Positions 1 to 9,058 of a DNA stretch of 25,928 nt are shown here, piece by piece. Numbering within the stretch: position 1 is the stretch's first letter; each line of letters starts with the position of its first letter. The translations under genes were made by a program, and so were the position numbers. Source of the DNA: a virus. The stretch is from positions 1 through 25,928 of IMG/VR virus record IMGVR_UViG_3300034356_000355. One strand, 5' to 3'. Under the pieces are notes generated by a model. The model made no database searches and was not told the DNA's origin. It was given only the letters and a program-made list of their open reading frames with translations.

Positions 1-774
1 TGTGATTTTGATGCAACATCTACGGTTACTTTAACTGAGCGTATCATCACTCCAGAAGAGTTCCAAGTTAACTTACAACTTTGCAAAAAAGATTTCCACT
101 CGGATTACCTTTCTGCACAACAAGGTTTCTCTTCTTTTGATGTATTGCCTACTTCTTTCCAAGATTTCTTAGTTGCTCACGTAGCTGCTAAAGTTGCTGC
201 AAAGAATGAGACAAACATCTGGTCAGGTGTTAACGCTAACGCTGGCGAGTTTGATGGTTTCGCTACTTTATTAGCTGCGGACGCTTCTTTACCTTCAGCT
301 CAAGAAGTTGCTGGAACTACTGTAACTGCTGCTAACGTAGTTGCTGAAATGGGTAAAATCGTAGATGCTATCCCTGCTGCTCTTTACGGAAACGAAGACC
401 TTTACCTTTATGTATCTCAGAACATGGCTCGTGCTTACGTTCGTGCTTTAGGTGGTTTTGGTGCTTCAGGCTTAGGTGCTAACGGTACTAACGCAATGGG
501 TACTCAATGGTATAACAATGGTTCTCTTTCTTTTGATGGTGTTAAAATCTTTGTAGCAAACGGAATGGGTGCTAACAAAGCAATCGCTACAACTAAAGAC
601 AACTTATACTTCGGTACTTCTTTATTATCTGACCACACTGAAGTTAAGGTTATAGATTTAGCAGATATCGATGGTTCTCAGAACGTTCGCGTAATTATGC
701 GTTTATCTGCTGGTGTTCAGTACGGTGTAGTTCAAGACATCGTAACATACGGAATTACAAATTCCGCAAATTAG
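1..774 (+). CDS. Major capsid protein (5' end missing)
   Basis: The frame is open from base 1 and gives 257 residues before the stop, so the true start lies outside the window; the TTG at 145 is an internal codon, not a start. The product is probably the major head subunit. It is rich in Ala and Gly, with alternating beta strands and a C-terminal part ending near VQDIVTYGITNSAN. That composition and the adjacent tail-tube-like gene match capsid proteins of Bacteroidetes siphoviruses (family recognition from memory). The missing N-terminus would hold the N-arm, and any scaffold or protease gene would lie upstream. A strong terminator follows directly, as expected for a highly expressed gene. 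HK97-type fold is an inference; no single catalytic motif proves the call. Confidence 0.75.
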   Translation, partial: CDFDATSTVTLTERIITPEEFQVNLQLCKKDFHSDYLSAQQGFSSFDVLPTSFQDFLVAHVAAKVAAKNETNIWSGVNANAGEFDGFATLLAADASLPSAQEVAGTTVTAANVVAEMGKIVDAIPAALYGNEDLYLYVSQNMARAYVRALGGFGASGLGANGTNAMGTQWYNNGSLSFDGVKIFVANGMGANKAIATTKDNLYFGTSLLSDHTEVKVIDLADIDGSQNVRVIMRLSAGVQYGVVQDIVTYGITNSAN

Positions 775-785
775 TAGAAATCAAT

Positions 786-816
786 AGCACCTCGTTAATT
801 CGGGGTGCTTATTTTT
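786..816 (+). terminator. Rho-independent terminator after the capsid gene
   Basis: A 9-bp stem (786-794 with 801-809, one G-U pair) closes a 6-nt loop and is followed by a T-rich tail (810-816). It starts 12 nt after the capsid stop codon and lies before the tail-tube gene. It may set the ratio of capsid to downstream transcripts by partial termination. Confidence 0.8.
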
Positions 817-837
817 AAACATTATAAATAAATAATT

Positions 838-1362
838 ATGTGCGATATTTCTTTAGGGAGAATTGAGCCTTGCAAAACGAGTAACGGTGGTTTAAAAGCT
901 GTTTACTTTGTTAACTGGGGTGACGCTACTGGTTATACTTATGACGTTACGAATACCGACGCAATCTCTGCGGTTCTTGGTACTCCAATTGCATATAAGT
1001 ACGACCTAAAAGGTAATAGCTCTTTTGAGCAAACTATTACTTCTAGCCGTGAAAACGGAACTACATTTTTTGAGCAAACGGTTAACTTAACTTTAAAAAA
1101 GTTGTCAGTTGTAGACCATAAGCAAATTAAACTTTTGTCTTACGGACGTCCTCAAGTTATTGTAGAAGATAACAACGGTAATTTCTTCTATTGTGGCGTT
1201 AAGCACGGTATGGAAGTATCTGGCGGTACTATCGTTACTGGCGCTGCAATGGGAGACTTAAGTGGTTATACTTTAGTATTATCTGGACAAGAACCAGTGC
1301 CTGCTAACTTCATAACTACCTCTTTAACTACAGCTGGATTTACGGTAACTACTGGAGTTTAA
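838..1362 (+). CDS. Putative major tail tube protein
   Basis: 174 residues starting at ATG. The N-terminus reads MCDISLGRIEPC, followed by GGLKAVYFVNWG. In Bacteroidetes phages a protein of this length and N-terminus commonly follows the capsid gene (from memory), and I take it as the tail tube subunit. It is predominantly beta by eye and has a Thr-rich tail (TTSLTTAGFTVTTGV) like the end of an Ig or Fn3-like domain. It is flanked on both sides by terminators, so it forms its own transcription unit or sits in an attenuated one, fitting a product needed in many copies. No promoter was seen in the short gap before it. A head decoration protein is the main alternative. Confidence 0.6.
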   Translation: MCDISLGRIEPCKTSNGGLKAVYFVNWGDATGYTYDVTNTDAISAVLGTPIAYKYDLKGNSSFEQTITSSRENGTTFFEQTVNLTLKKLSVVDHKQIKLLSYGRPQVIVEDNNGNFFYCGVKHGMEVSGGTIVTGAAMGDLSGYTLVLSGQEPVPANFITTSLTTAGFTVTTGV

Positions 1363-1392
1363 TTAGTTTTTTGTTGTTTACGGTTTGGAACT

Positions 1393-1425
1393 GGGTGGGC
1401 TGATGTCCCACCCTTTTCTATTTTA
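1393..1425 (+). terminator. Rho-independent terminator after the tail tube gene
   Basis: A perfect 7-bp GC-rich stem (GGGTGGG at 1393-1399 with CCCACCC at 1407-1413) with a 7-nt loop, followed by TTTTCTATTTT. It is the second strong terminator within 650 bp and isolates the capsid/tube genes from the portal genes. Confidence 0.85.
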
Positions 1426-1458
1426 GAAACAAAACATATTAAAAAACGTTTATAGGTT

Positions 1459-1812
1459 ATGGTAATTCTTAAAGAGAATAGTACGGTTCAACGTTTCACG
1501 TTTATCCCCACAAGGTTAAACGATGCGAACTTTATGTATATCACAAACGAAACGACAAACGAAACAATTACTAAGTCAATTTACGTAAAGAAAAAATCCT
1601 TTCATTCTTACTTCGATTTAGTTTTTGATTTTATTGAGCAAGGACACTTTTATAGCGTAGAATTAAAATACTATGGTGTAATAGATGGCAAATTAGATTA
1701 CTATTTAGTTCACCGTGACAAAATATTCTGTACAAATCAAGAAGTTGATACCTACTCGGTAAATAAAGATGTGTACAAACAAAACGACCAAAACATAATA
1801 TTCTATGAGTAA
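1459..1812 (+). CDS. Small structural protein of unknown function
   Basis: 117 residues starting at ATG, with no recognisable catalytic motif. The sequence alternates aromatic and polar residues (YITNETTNETI, HFYSVELKYYG), suggesting a beta-sandwich. It resembles small proteins in the head-tail region of other Bacteroidetes phages, but I cannot name a family. Its last codons overlap the start of the portal gene by 8 nt, so the two are probably translationally coupled. It may be a head completion or minor structural protein; this rests on position only. An 8-mer, CGTTTATA, sits 5 bases before its ATG and recurs in two other leaders. Confidence 0.5.
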   Translation: MVILKENSTVQRFTFIPTRLNDANFMYITNETTNETITKSIYVKKKSFHSYFDLVFDFIEQGHFYSVELKYYGVIDGKLDYYLVHRDKIFCTNQEVDTYSVNKDVYKQNDQNIIFYE

Positions 1813-3571
1813 CGTTCATGTTTTCAATTTTGAATCGCATAAACCGCCTCAATCCAACGAATCTAATAGAGAAGCTTGGGTAGAGTTTGGCGACGATAAC
1901 GACTATTTTCAGTACCTAATTGACAGATATAATAACTCGACTACAAATAACTCGGTTATTAACTCTATTAATAAATTGATTTATGGACGTGGGTTAGACG
2001 CTACGGATTCAAATAAGAAGCCGAATGAATACGCTCAAATGAAAATGTTATTTAGACCAGAGGTTTTAAAGTGCGTAATTACGGACTACAAACTTTTAGG
2101 GCAAGGATATTTTCAACTTATTTATAATAAGGCAAAGGATTCTATTGTAAGAGTTGAACACGTTCCAGCTCAATTAATTAGAGCAGAAAAATGCAATGAG
2201 AAAGGCGAAATCACTGGGTATTATTATTCCGATAACTGGCAAGATGTTAAAAAGTTTATGCCTAAGCGTATTGGGGCTTTTGGTTATGGCGATAAAACGT
2301 TAGAAATTCTTTGCGTTCGTGATTATAGCGTAGGACAAAAATACTATTCTAATGTAGATTATATTGGTGCTTTGCCATATACTCAATTAGAAGAAGAAAT
2401 TGCGGATTATCTTATTAACGATGTTCAAAATGGATTCTCTCCAACTTCAGTTATTAACTTTAATAACGGAGTTCCGGACGAGGAGAAAATGTCATTGCAA
2501 GCGGCAGACGTTAAGCGTAAGCTAACAGGGGCAAGCGGTGCTAAGATTGTAGTTTCATTCAATAGTGATGAAACCAAAAAGACTACTATTGATAATGTAC
2601 CTTTAAATGATGCGCCTGCACACTATACTTATTTAAGCGAAGAGTCTAGAGGTAAGATTTTGCTAGGTCACTCTATTACTAGCGGTTTACTTTTTGGAAT
2701 ACCTTCAAGTAATGGATTTAGTTCAAATGCGGATGAGCTTAAAAATGCTTCTATCTTATTTGATAACATGACTATCCGACCTAAGCAAGCAACGGTTATA
2801 GATGCTATAGATAAGATTTTAGCATTCAATGCTATTAGCTTAAATCTTTACTTTAAGACTTTACAACCTCTTGAATTTATCGACCAAAATCCGGTTATGG
2901 ATTCAGCTACAATGGAAGAAGAGACTGGTGTAAAATTATCTAAGCATTTAGAAGAATTAGACGTAGAAGAATTTAGCGCAGAACTTGACCCTAACGAGTG
3001 GGAACTTATAGATAGTCGACCAGTATCATACGAAGACGAAGAGCGCTTAGACGCAGAGCTAGACGCCTTAAATAACCCTAAAAAATCTGTTTTATCTAAA
3101 GTTTGGGAGTTTGTCTCTACTGGAGTTGCAAGACCAGACTTAGGCTCAGGCCAAGACGGGAAATTGTTTGCATCTCGCTACCGTTATAGTGGCGAAATTT
3201 CAAGCGATTCTAGAGAGTTTTGTAAAAAAATGATTTCGGCTAATAAATTGTATCGCAAAGAAGATATAATGCTTATGAGTCAAAAAACAAATACGAATCC
3301 AGGTTGGGGTCCGAGAGGGACTGATACTTACGACATATTCCTTTACAAAGGAGGCGGAGCTTGCCATCACTATTGGACGCGTGAAACCTATAAGCGTTTT
3401 ATAGACCCACGTAGAAAGGGAGCAGAAGAGATAAGCCCAGCGGAGGCACGTAAAGCAGGCGAAATATTACCAGCTCCTTTTACTAAGAGCGATGGAAAAG
3501 ATTATAAAAAAGACAGTCAATTGGTTTATACAAAACCAATTAATATGCCAAATCAAGGATTTTTAAAATAA
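1805..3571 (+). CDS. Portal protein with MuF/SPP1 gp7-like C-terminal domain
   Basis: 588 residues. Roughly the first 430 look like a phage portal (the dodecameric DNA gateway of the procapsid): N-terminal VEFGDDNDYFQYLIDRYNNS, then the helical/beta core VITDYKLLGQGYFQLIYN. Residues about 440-588 form a separate region with features of the MuF/SPP1 gp7 minor head protein C-terminus: RYRYSGEI, SREFC (Cys473) and GGGACHHYW (Cys520, His521, His522), resembling the TRPFC and CRHRW signatures of that family. This suggests a fusion of two proteins that are separate genes in many phages. An acidic linker (residues about 375-425) joins the parts. The start is the ATG overlapping the previous gene. 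Portal identity is fairly sure; the MuF assignment is by motif pattern. Confidence 0.75.
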   Translation: MSNVHVFNFESHKPPQSNESNREAWVEFGDDNDYFQYLIDRYNNSTTNNSVINSINKLIYGRGLDATDSNKKPNEYAQMKMLFRPEVLKCVITDYKLLGQGYFQLIYNKAKDSIVRVEHVPAQLIRAEKCNEKGEITGYYYSDNWQDVKKFMPKRIGAFGYGDKTLEILCVRDYSVGQKYYSNVDYIGALPYTQLEEEIADYLINDVQNGFSPTSVINFNNGVPDEEKMSLQAADVKRKLTGASGAKIVVSFNSDETKKTTIDNVPLNDAPAHYTYLSEESRGKILLGHSITSGLLFGIPSSNGFSSNADELKNASILFDNMTIRPKQATVIDAIDKILAFNAISLNLYFKTLQPLEFIDQNPVMDSATMEEETGVKLSKHLEELDVEEFSAELDPNEWELIDSRPVSYEDEERLDAELDALNNPKKSVLSKVWEFVSTGVARPDLGSGQDGKLFASRYRYSGEISSDSREFCKKMISANKLYRKEDIMLMSQKTNTNPGWGPRGTDTYDIFLYKGGGACHHYWTRETYKRFIDPRRKGAEEISPAEARKAGEILPAPFTKSDGKDYKKDSQLVYTKPINMPNQGFLK

Positions 3572-3577
3572 AATAAA

Positions 3578-4078
3578 ATGGCTCAAGCGCTTTTTGTTTC
3601 AAGAGACGATATTGTAAAATTCACTGCCCTGAATGGTAACGTGGACGTAGATAAATTTATTCAATGGGTTAAAGTTGCTCAGGATACTCATATTCAAGGG
3701 TACTTAGGCACTAAGCTATTTAATAAGATAAACGATGGCATAGTAGCTAGTAATTTAACTAGTCCTTATACGATGCTTTTAAACGTTTATATTAAGCCTA
3801 TGGTTATTCATTGGTCTATGGTTGAGTTCTTACCTTTTGCAGCTTATACAATTGCTAATAAAGGCGTATTTAAACATAGTAGCGAAAATAGCACAAACGT
3901 TGAGAAAGGGGAAATAGATTACTTAGTTGAAAAAGAGCGTTCAATAGCCGAGCATTATACTCGTCGTTTTATTGATTACATGAGTTTTAATCAGTCGCAA
4001 TTTCCAGAATATAACACGAATAGCAATGCGGATATGTTCCCAGACAAAAAATCAGACTTCGGTGGCTGGTACTTATAA
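3578..4078 (+). CDS. Head-tail connector protein (DUF6712-like)
   Basis: 166 residues, starting 7 nt after the portal stop. It is mostly helical by eye, with VDKFIQWVKVAQDTHIQGYL near the N-terminus, a hydrophobic middle (MVIHWSMVEFLPFAAYTIAN), an NVEKGE turn and a helical ERSIAEHYTRRFIDYM segment. Length, helix layout and position after the portal match DUF6712 proteins of Bacteroidetes phages, thought to be head-tail adaptors of the gp6/gp15 type. It would bind under the portal ring and connect it to the tail. The family assignment is from memory, not from a search. Confidence 0.6.
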   Translation: MAQALFVSRDDIVKFTALNGNVDVDKFIQWVKVAQDTHIQGYLGTKLFNKINDGIVASNLTSPYTMLLNVYIKPMVIHWSMVEFLPFAAYTIANKGVFKHSSENSTNVEKGEIDYLVEKERSIAEHYTRRFIDYMSFNQSQFPEYNTNSNADMFPDKKSDFGGWYL

Positions 4079-4131
4079 GCCTAAAAAGTCGAACGTAAAA
4101 AAGTTAAAAATATACTTAAACAAAATACAAA

Positions 4132-4470
4132 ATGAGTCTTAATTTCACGCATATAAAAGGCGATACTTTTGACGAAGTAGCTTTTGAATTAAAGATTAAT
4201 AACGTAGCAGTAAATCTTACGGGTGCAGTTATTAGAATGCAATTAAGAAAGAGTGCTTCGGATGCGACTGCGGCTCTATCTTTGACTTCGGCTAGTTCTG
4301 CTGGAATTACTATTACAAACGCAGCATCAGGGCTATTTAAAATTAACAAACAGATTATTGATATTGAGGTGTTTAATTATTCCTACGACATTCAGTTTAC
4401 GCTATCAGGCGGAGACGTGAAGACTTACGTACAAGGAACATTTAACATTCTACCAGAAATAACTCGATAA
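4132..4470 (+). CDS. BppU N-terminal-like baseplate/structural protein
   Basis: 112 residues. The pattern NFTHIKGDTF, then NLTGAVIRMQLRK, then GLFKI and YSYDIQFTLSGGDVKTYVQG resembles the small beta domain found at the N-terminus of lactococcal-phage BppU and in many free-standing phage proteins. These usually attach receptor-binding proteins to the tail. The gene ends 2 nt before the large fibre gene, so the two are probably expressed together and the protein may anchor the fibre. The function is inferred from domain pattern and neighbourhood. Confidence 0.55.
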   Translation: MSLNFTHIKGDTFDEVAFELKINNVAVNLTGAVIRMQLRKSASDATAALSLTSASSAGITITNAASGLFKINKQIIDIEVFNYSYDIQFTLSGGDVKTYVQGTFNILPEITR

Positions 4471-4472
4471 CA

Positions 4473-7400
4473 ATGGATGATATTACAATCGGAGTGACCG
4501 AATTCGTTAATAATATTAGCGTTTCGGCACAGCCTAATGACCAAATAATAGATATTACGGTAACTGAAACCGTTGAAACCGTCTTACTAGATGTAAGTAC
4601 TACGGTTGAAGAGGTTACGGTCACGGCTACTCAGAACGTAATAGTAGAAAACATAACTGTCGACTACGTTAATAACGAGAATAACATCGATATAAATGTA
4701 ACAGATGCGACGCAAGACGTAACTCTTAACGTCACGCCTACCTTAGTTGAGATTAATATCTTACGCTCAGGAGGAGAGGTTAATATCTTGCAATTTGATT
4801 CGCTTGCAGACTTCCCAGCGACTGGCTCAAGCGACTATTTCTATCTTGCTAAGGATACTAATAAGCTATATCGCTGGACTGGTTCTGCTTATGCTGAGAT
4901 TTCAGCAACTTCTAGTCCAGTTTGGGGGCAAATTATAGGCACATTAAGCGAGCAAACAGACTTACAAAACGCTTTAAATCTAAAAGCTCCTATCAACTCC
5001 CCTACCTTTACTGGAACCGTTAGCGGTATTACCAAGACAATGGTAGGACTTGGGGCGGTAGATAATACAAGCGACTTAGATAAGCCTATTTCAACGGCTA
5101 CACAAACGGCTTTAAATAACAAACAACCTTTAGACGCAGACTTAACTTCTATCGCTGCCCTTAGTGATACGTTTGGTTTACTTAAAAAGACTGCTAACAA
5201 TAGCTATACGATTGATACTAACACCTATTTGACTGGTATTACTTCTAGCGATGTGACTACGGCTTTAGGTTATACACCTGAGAATGTAGCTAATAAGGGA
5301 GTTAATAATGGTTACGCTTCTTTAGGTGGCGATGGCAAAGTTCCTAGCTCTCAATTACCTAGCTACGTTGACGATGTTATTGAGGTTTCTAGCTTTGGAA
5401 CACTTCCAGCAACTGGCGAAACTGGTAAGATTTATATTACTTTAGATACGAATAAAATCTATCGTTGGAGCGGTAGCGTTTACGTTGAGGTTTCATCTTC
5501 GGCTGCGGTTTGGGGTGGCATCACTGGAACGCTATCAAATCAAACAGATTTGCAAACTGCACTAGATGCAAAGCAAGACGATTTAAATGGTACGGGCTTT
5601 GTAAAGGCTTCAGGAACGACAATCTCTTACGACAATACAACTTACTACCCAGCGTCAAATCCGAACGGTTACACCTCAAATACGGGTACGGTTACTTCGG
5701 TAGCTATGACAGTGCCAAGTGCGTTTAGTGTTTCGGGTTCTCCTATCACTAGCTCGGGTACTTTAGCGATTACGGGTGCAGGTACAACTGCACAATACGT
5801 AAGAGGCGATGGAACTTTAGCAACGCTCCCAGATATTGCAGGGTTTGTACCTTATACGGGTGCAACTGGAAACGTAAATTTAGGAACTCATACAATCATT
5901 GCAGCTAAGGGTACATTTTCTAGCTCAGGAAGTAGTGATACGGTAGGAATTACACATTCAAGCGGTAGTGGTATATCTTTAAATATTATCAAGGGTGGAA
6001 GCGGTGAAGGGATTTATGTTAATAAGACTAGTGGTAGTGGTAATGCGGTTACTATTATAGGTACTTTAAACGCTACTACCTTAGTAAAATCTGGCGGTAC
6101 ATCTGCCCAATTTTTAAAGGCAGATGGCTCGGTAGATTCAAGCACCTATTTAACTTCCGCTTCTTTAAGCGGTTACGTAGCTACGAGTGGAGACCAAACT
6201 ATTTCAGGAACTAAGACTTTCACTGGTTTTGGCTTATTTGATAACACAATATTTATCAAACAAGATTCAAGCGTTTCCTTTCTTGCTGGGTATAATAGCA
6301 TTGATTCAGATTCCACAGGTATTATTTTCAGTTTGCCTGCTGGCAATATGGCTAAATTTATTCTTACAAGCCTAAGCGCTTCAAGGGATTACACCTTGCC
6401 AAACGCATCTGGAACTATTGCCCTTACAAGCGATATCCCTTCTTTAGCTGGATATGTTGCTACTACGGGAGACCAAAGTATTTCGGGTTATAAGACTTTT
6501 ACGACTGGCGTTTTAGCAAACTTGTTAAAGTTTAACGAATCAGGCGGATTTAATAATATTCCTGGTTATACTCAAATCGGAGGTACTGCTGATAATTTTA
6601 TTTTTATAAACGGAGCTGGCACAAAACAAGCTCAATTTATTTATAATTCAGGCGGAGGAAATAATTATACTTTGCCTACTGGTAATGGAACTTTAGCATT
6701 AACTAGCGACATACACAATGCCGTAACTATTGGAACGGCAAACGGTCTTTCTTTAAGCACTCAAGTTTTATCTTTAGCTTTAGCAAGTACAAGCGCAACT
6801 GGTGCTTTAAGTTCTACAGATTGGAATACATTTAACGGCAAGCAAAACGCTTTAACTAACCCAGTTACTGGCACGGGAACTTCTAGTTACCTACCTAAAT
6901 TTACAGGAACTTCAGCGATAGGCAATAGCTTACTTTACGACACGGGTAGCGCATTGCTTATCGGTGCAACTTCGGCTTCAGATGCTTCTAGTAAATTAGA
7001 GTTAATCGGTAGTGGCCCAATTGGATTAAAAGTTAAGAGCACAGGGGCAAATGGAAATAATACGTTTCTTTCTATTGAGTCTTCAAAAGAGTGGAGATTA
7101 TTAACTAATAGAGGCGATTTAATCGGAGGCAATCAGGGCGATTTAATTATTAGAAATAATACCGATGGCATAAACCATATTATTTTAAATCAGGGAGGCA
7201 GCACTACTTTTGCTGGAGCTTTAAGTGGTACGAGTGCTAGCTTTACAACTAATTTAAACTGGGGTAGTACAAGCGGTTCATATATGAGAACCGTAGGAGG
7301 AACTCAAATTTTTGCTTCTTCATATACTGGTTCAAACTATCTTTATAGTGGTAGCGATACATTTAGAATTAATAATCAAGCTGATACTGCAACATTATTT

Positions 7401-8651
7401 ACTTTAACTAACACAGGCGCAGCCACGTTTTCGAGTAGTGTTACGGCAGCAAGTGCTACGCTTAGTAGCACAGCTTCAAATAAACTAACACTATCAGGTG
7501 GTTCTACACAAAACGGATTAACACTTTCTGAAATTAGTGGACATGGAAATAACTTTTATCTATTTAATGGAGATGGCGGTTTAGGAAACGGTTTTGGTAT
7601 TTACAATAATACTACTTCTACATTACCATTTCATATTTCAAATGGAGGTATATCTATTTTTTCTAGTGGTTTAAGTAGAATGCTATTGTTTAATTCAACT
7701 AATGCAAGTGGACCATATGCTGCATGGCAAAGAAATGGTTCTGATGAATTTTATATTGGTAAATCTAATGCAATTGGCGGAGGTAGCGGTTTTTATGATT
7801 TATATACTAATTCAGCAGGTGGTGGCTTAAGATTTTTTACAAATGGTGCAGGTTCTCCTGCATTAACAATTACTACTGGACAAAGCATAGGAATAGGAAC
7901 GACTCCTTCTGGTAATTGGGGTTCAAGAAGTGTATTGCAATTAGGAGGTTTTGGGACTTCGTTAAGTGGATTTAATGGAGGTGGTGGCGCAACAAATTTA
8001 TCTCACAATGCAATAGCTAATGCATTTAATTATACCTATTTAATTAATGGGGGAGCTACTAGTCAATACATGGATGGCTCTGACATTGTTTGGGCAAATG
8101 CTCCTTCTGGAACTGCTGGAAATGCAATTACATTTTCCGAACGTATGCGGATTGATACAAGCGGAAGACTTTTAGTAGGAACATCTTCTCCAATATCTTC
8201 TGCAAGTAATACAAGCATAGGCGCAACTTTTGGATTAACATTTAATTGGCTTGCAGTTACTGACTCAAATTATATACAAAGGTCTAATAATAGTCAAGGA
8301 GATTATTTTTCTTTTTATAGAGGTTCAACATATACAGGAAGCATTTCTGTTTTAGGTTCAACAACTTATTTTAATGCAACTTCAGATTATAGATTAAAAG
8401 AGGATTTAAAAAATATTAATGGATTAGAAACCGTAAATAAAATAAAAGTTTACGATTACAAGTGGAAAGAATCTGACCAACGAATGGATGGCGTTTTAGC
8501 CCATGAACTAGCTGAGGTTTTACCTTATGCCGTAACTGGTGTAAAAGATGGCGATAAAATGCAAAGCGTAGATTATTCTAAAATCGTTCCCGTAATGGTA
8601 CAAGCAATCAAAGAATTAAAAGCAGAATTAGACACATTAAAAAACAAATAA
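4473..8651 (+). CDS. Large tail fibre with S74 intramolecular chaperone
   Basis: 1392 residues. The first 100 are a chain of short Val/Thr-rich repeats (VTVTETVET type), then near-duplicate modules containing LYRWTGSAY and IYRWSGSVY, two copies of a GYVATxGDQxISGxKTF element, and a long Gly/Ser/Thr-rich beta region typical of trimeric fibres. The last 90 residues are a Peptidase_S74 domain: TSDYRLKE with the probable Ser1304 nucleophile and Lys1309, then YDYKWKE, LAHELAEVLPYAVTG and a closing helix. In this family the domain trimerises the fibre and then cuts itself off. The product is probably the host receptor-binding fibre. The segment from about 7480 to 8400 is more AT-rich than the first half, suggesting mosaic origin. 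Confidence 0.85.
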   Translation: MDDITIGVTEFVNNISVSAQPNDQIIDITVTETVETVLLDVSTTVEEVTVTATQNVIVENITVDYVNNENNIDINVTDATQDVTLNVTPTLVEINILRSGGEVNILQFDSLADFPATGSSDYFYLAKDTNKLYRWTGSAYAEISATSSPVWGQIIGTLSEQTDLQNALNLKAPINSPTFTGTVSGITKTMVGLGAVDNTSDLDKPISTATQTALNNKQPLDADLTSIAALSDTFGLLKKTANNSYTIDTNTYLTGITSSDVTTALGYTPENVANKGVNNGYASLGGDGKVPSSQLPSYVDDVIEVSSFGTLPATGETGKIYITLDTNKIYRWSGSVYVEVSSSAAVWGGITGTLSNQTDLQTALDAKQDDLNGTGFVKASGTTISYDNTTYYPASNPNGYTSNTGTVTSVAMTVPSAFSVSGSPITSSGTLAITGAGTTAQYVRGDGTLATLPDIAGFVPYTGATGNVNLGTHTIIAAKGTFSSSGSSDTVGITHSSGSGISLNIIKGGSGEGIYVNKTSGSGNAVTIIGTLNATTLVKSGGTSAQFLKADGSVDSSTYLTSASLSGYVATSGDQTISGTKTFTGFGLFDNTIFIKQDSSVSFLAGYNSIDSDSTGIIFSLPAGNMAKFILTSLSASRDYTLPNASGTIALTSDIPSLAGYVATTGDQSISGYKTFTTGVLANLLKFNESGGFNNIPGYTQIGGTADNFIFINGAGTKQAQFIYNSGGGNNYTLPTGNGTLALTSDIHNAVTIGTANGLSLSTQVLSLALASTSATGALSSTDWNTFNGKQNALTNPVTGTGTSSYLPKFTGTSAIGNSLLYDTGSALLIGATSASDASSKLELIGSGPIGLKVKSTGANGNNTFLSIESSKEWRLLTNRGDLIGGNQGDLIIRNNTDGINHIILNQGGSTTFAGALSGTSASFTTNLNWGSTSGSYMRTVGGTQIFASSYTGSNYLYSGSDTFRINNQADTATLFTLTNTGAATFSSSVTAASATLSSTASNKLTLSGGSTQNGLTLSEISGHGNNFYLFNGDGGLGNGFGIYNNTTSTLPFHISNGGISIFSSGLSRMLLFNSTNASGPYAAWQRNGSDEFYIGKSNAIGGGSGFYDLYTNSAGGGLRFFTNGAGSPALTITTGQSIGIGTTPSGNWGSRSVLQLGGFGTSLSGFNGGGGATNLSHNAIANAFNYTYLINGGATSQYMDGSDIVWANAPSGTAGNAITFSERMRIDTSGRLLVGTSSPISSASNTSIGATFGLTFNWLAVTDSNYIQRSNNSQGDYFSFYRGSTYTGSISVLGSTTYFNATSDYRLKEDLKNINGLETVNKIKVYDYKWKESDQRMDGVLAHELAEVLPYAVTGVKDGDKMQSVDYSKIVPVMVQAIKELKAELDTLKNK
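4798..5575 (+). repeat. Two diverged fibre modules (4798-4984 and 5388-5575)
   Basis: Two stretches of about 187 bp encode the same succession of motifs: FPATG or LPATG, DTNKLYRW or DTNKIYRW, SGSxYxE, VWG, then TDLQ followed by AL and K. The protein similarity is obvious and the DNA has diverged, so this is an old internal duplication, probably a repeated shaft domain. Confidence 0.7.
6162..6503 (+). repeat. Two copies of a GYVATxGDQxISGxKTF element (6162-6221 and 6441-6503)
   Basis: Two 20-residue fibre segments share the pattern S-L-x-G-Y-V-A-T-x-G-D-Q-x-I-S-G-x-K-T-F. Each is followed by a variable part and then by a TLPxxxGTxALTSDI sequence (also present twice). They look like repeating shaft units of the trimeric fibre. 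Confidence 0.65.
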
Positions 8652-8652
8652 T

Positions 8653-9027
8653 ATGGCATTCAACTGGGTAATTTCTCAACTAGATTCTATCCCCTCTTTA
8701 GACGGGATGGACAAAGTAATTAGTACTATTCACTATAGAGCACAAAAGACTATTTTGCATCCTTATTTTGATGTAGAATCAATGAAAGGAATTGAAAAAG
8801 AATTTACCGCTGATACTTACGGAGCTTTGGGAGTCGACGCACCACACGAAGCGAGCTTCACTCCTTACGATGAAGTGACGAAAGAAATGGTCGAAGGCTG
8901 GCTTTCGGCTGGGTTAGATAGCGAGGCAATCGAGGCAAATTTAGATGCTCAGATTGAGAACTTTTTAAATCCTCCGATTGTGGCTTACCCGCTTCCTTGG
9001 ACGGAATTAGAAACAAAAAATATCTAA
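8653..9027 (+). CDS. Small fibre-associated protein (DUF7936-like)
   Basis: 124 residues, starting 2 nt after the fibre stop. The sequence has an N-terminal FNWVISQLDSIPS, a beta segment with STIHYRAQ, then SFTPYDEVTKEMVEGWL, a helical acidic part and a C-terminal PIVAYPLPW. The layout (FTPYD..T.E.V.GW and a final P-x-P-W) resembles a family of small proteins found after fibre or tail genes in many phages, including marine ones. Its role is unknown; chaperone or fibre cap are guesses from position. Confidence 0.5.
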   Translation: MAFNWVISQLDSIPSLDGMDKVISTIHYRAQKTILHPYFDVESMKGIEKEFTADTYGALGVDAPHEASFTPYDEVTKEMVEGWLSAGLDSEAIEANLDAQIENFLNPPIVAYPLPWTELETKNI

Positions 9028-9058
9028 TTGCGTTTATAGTGAAACAAACAACAAAAAA

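Noticed and set aside
145-774. A TTG at 145 as the start of the capsid gene
   Set aside because: The same frame is open back to base 1 with capsid-like sequence before it, so the gene is truncated by the window rather than starting at 145.
1363-1392. Promoter after the tail tube gene (a TTTG near 1384)
   Set aside because: The spacing to any TTTG-like -33 box is far too short and the -7 match has an extra base; the region is explained by the terminator.
4889-5200. Antisense ORFs over the fibre and other genes (also near 4116, 6935, 10624, 20708 and 25504)
   Set aside because: They run opposite to well-supported genes, have no recognisable product, and every supported gene in the window is on the + strand.
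4473-8651. Diversity-generating retroelement acting on the tail fibre
   Set aside because: No reverse transcriptase, no template repeat and no VR-like A-rich duplicate was seen in the window.
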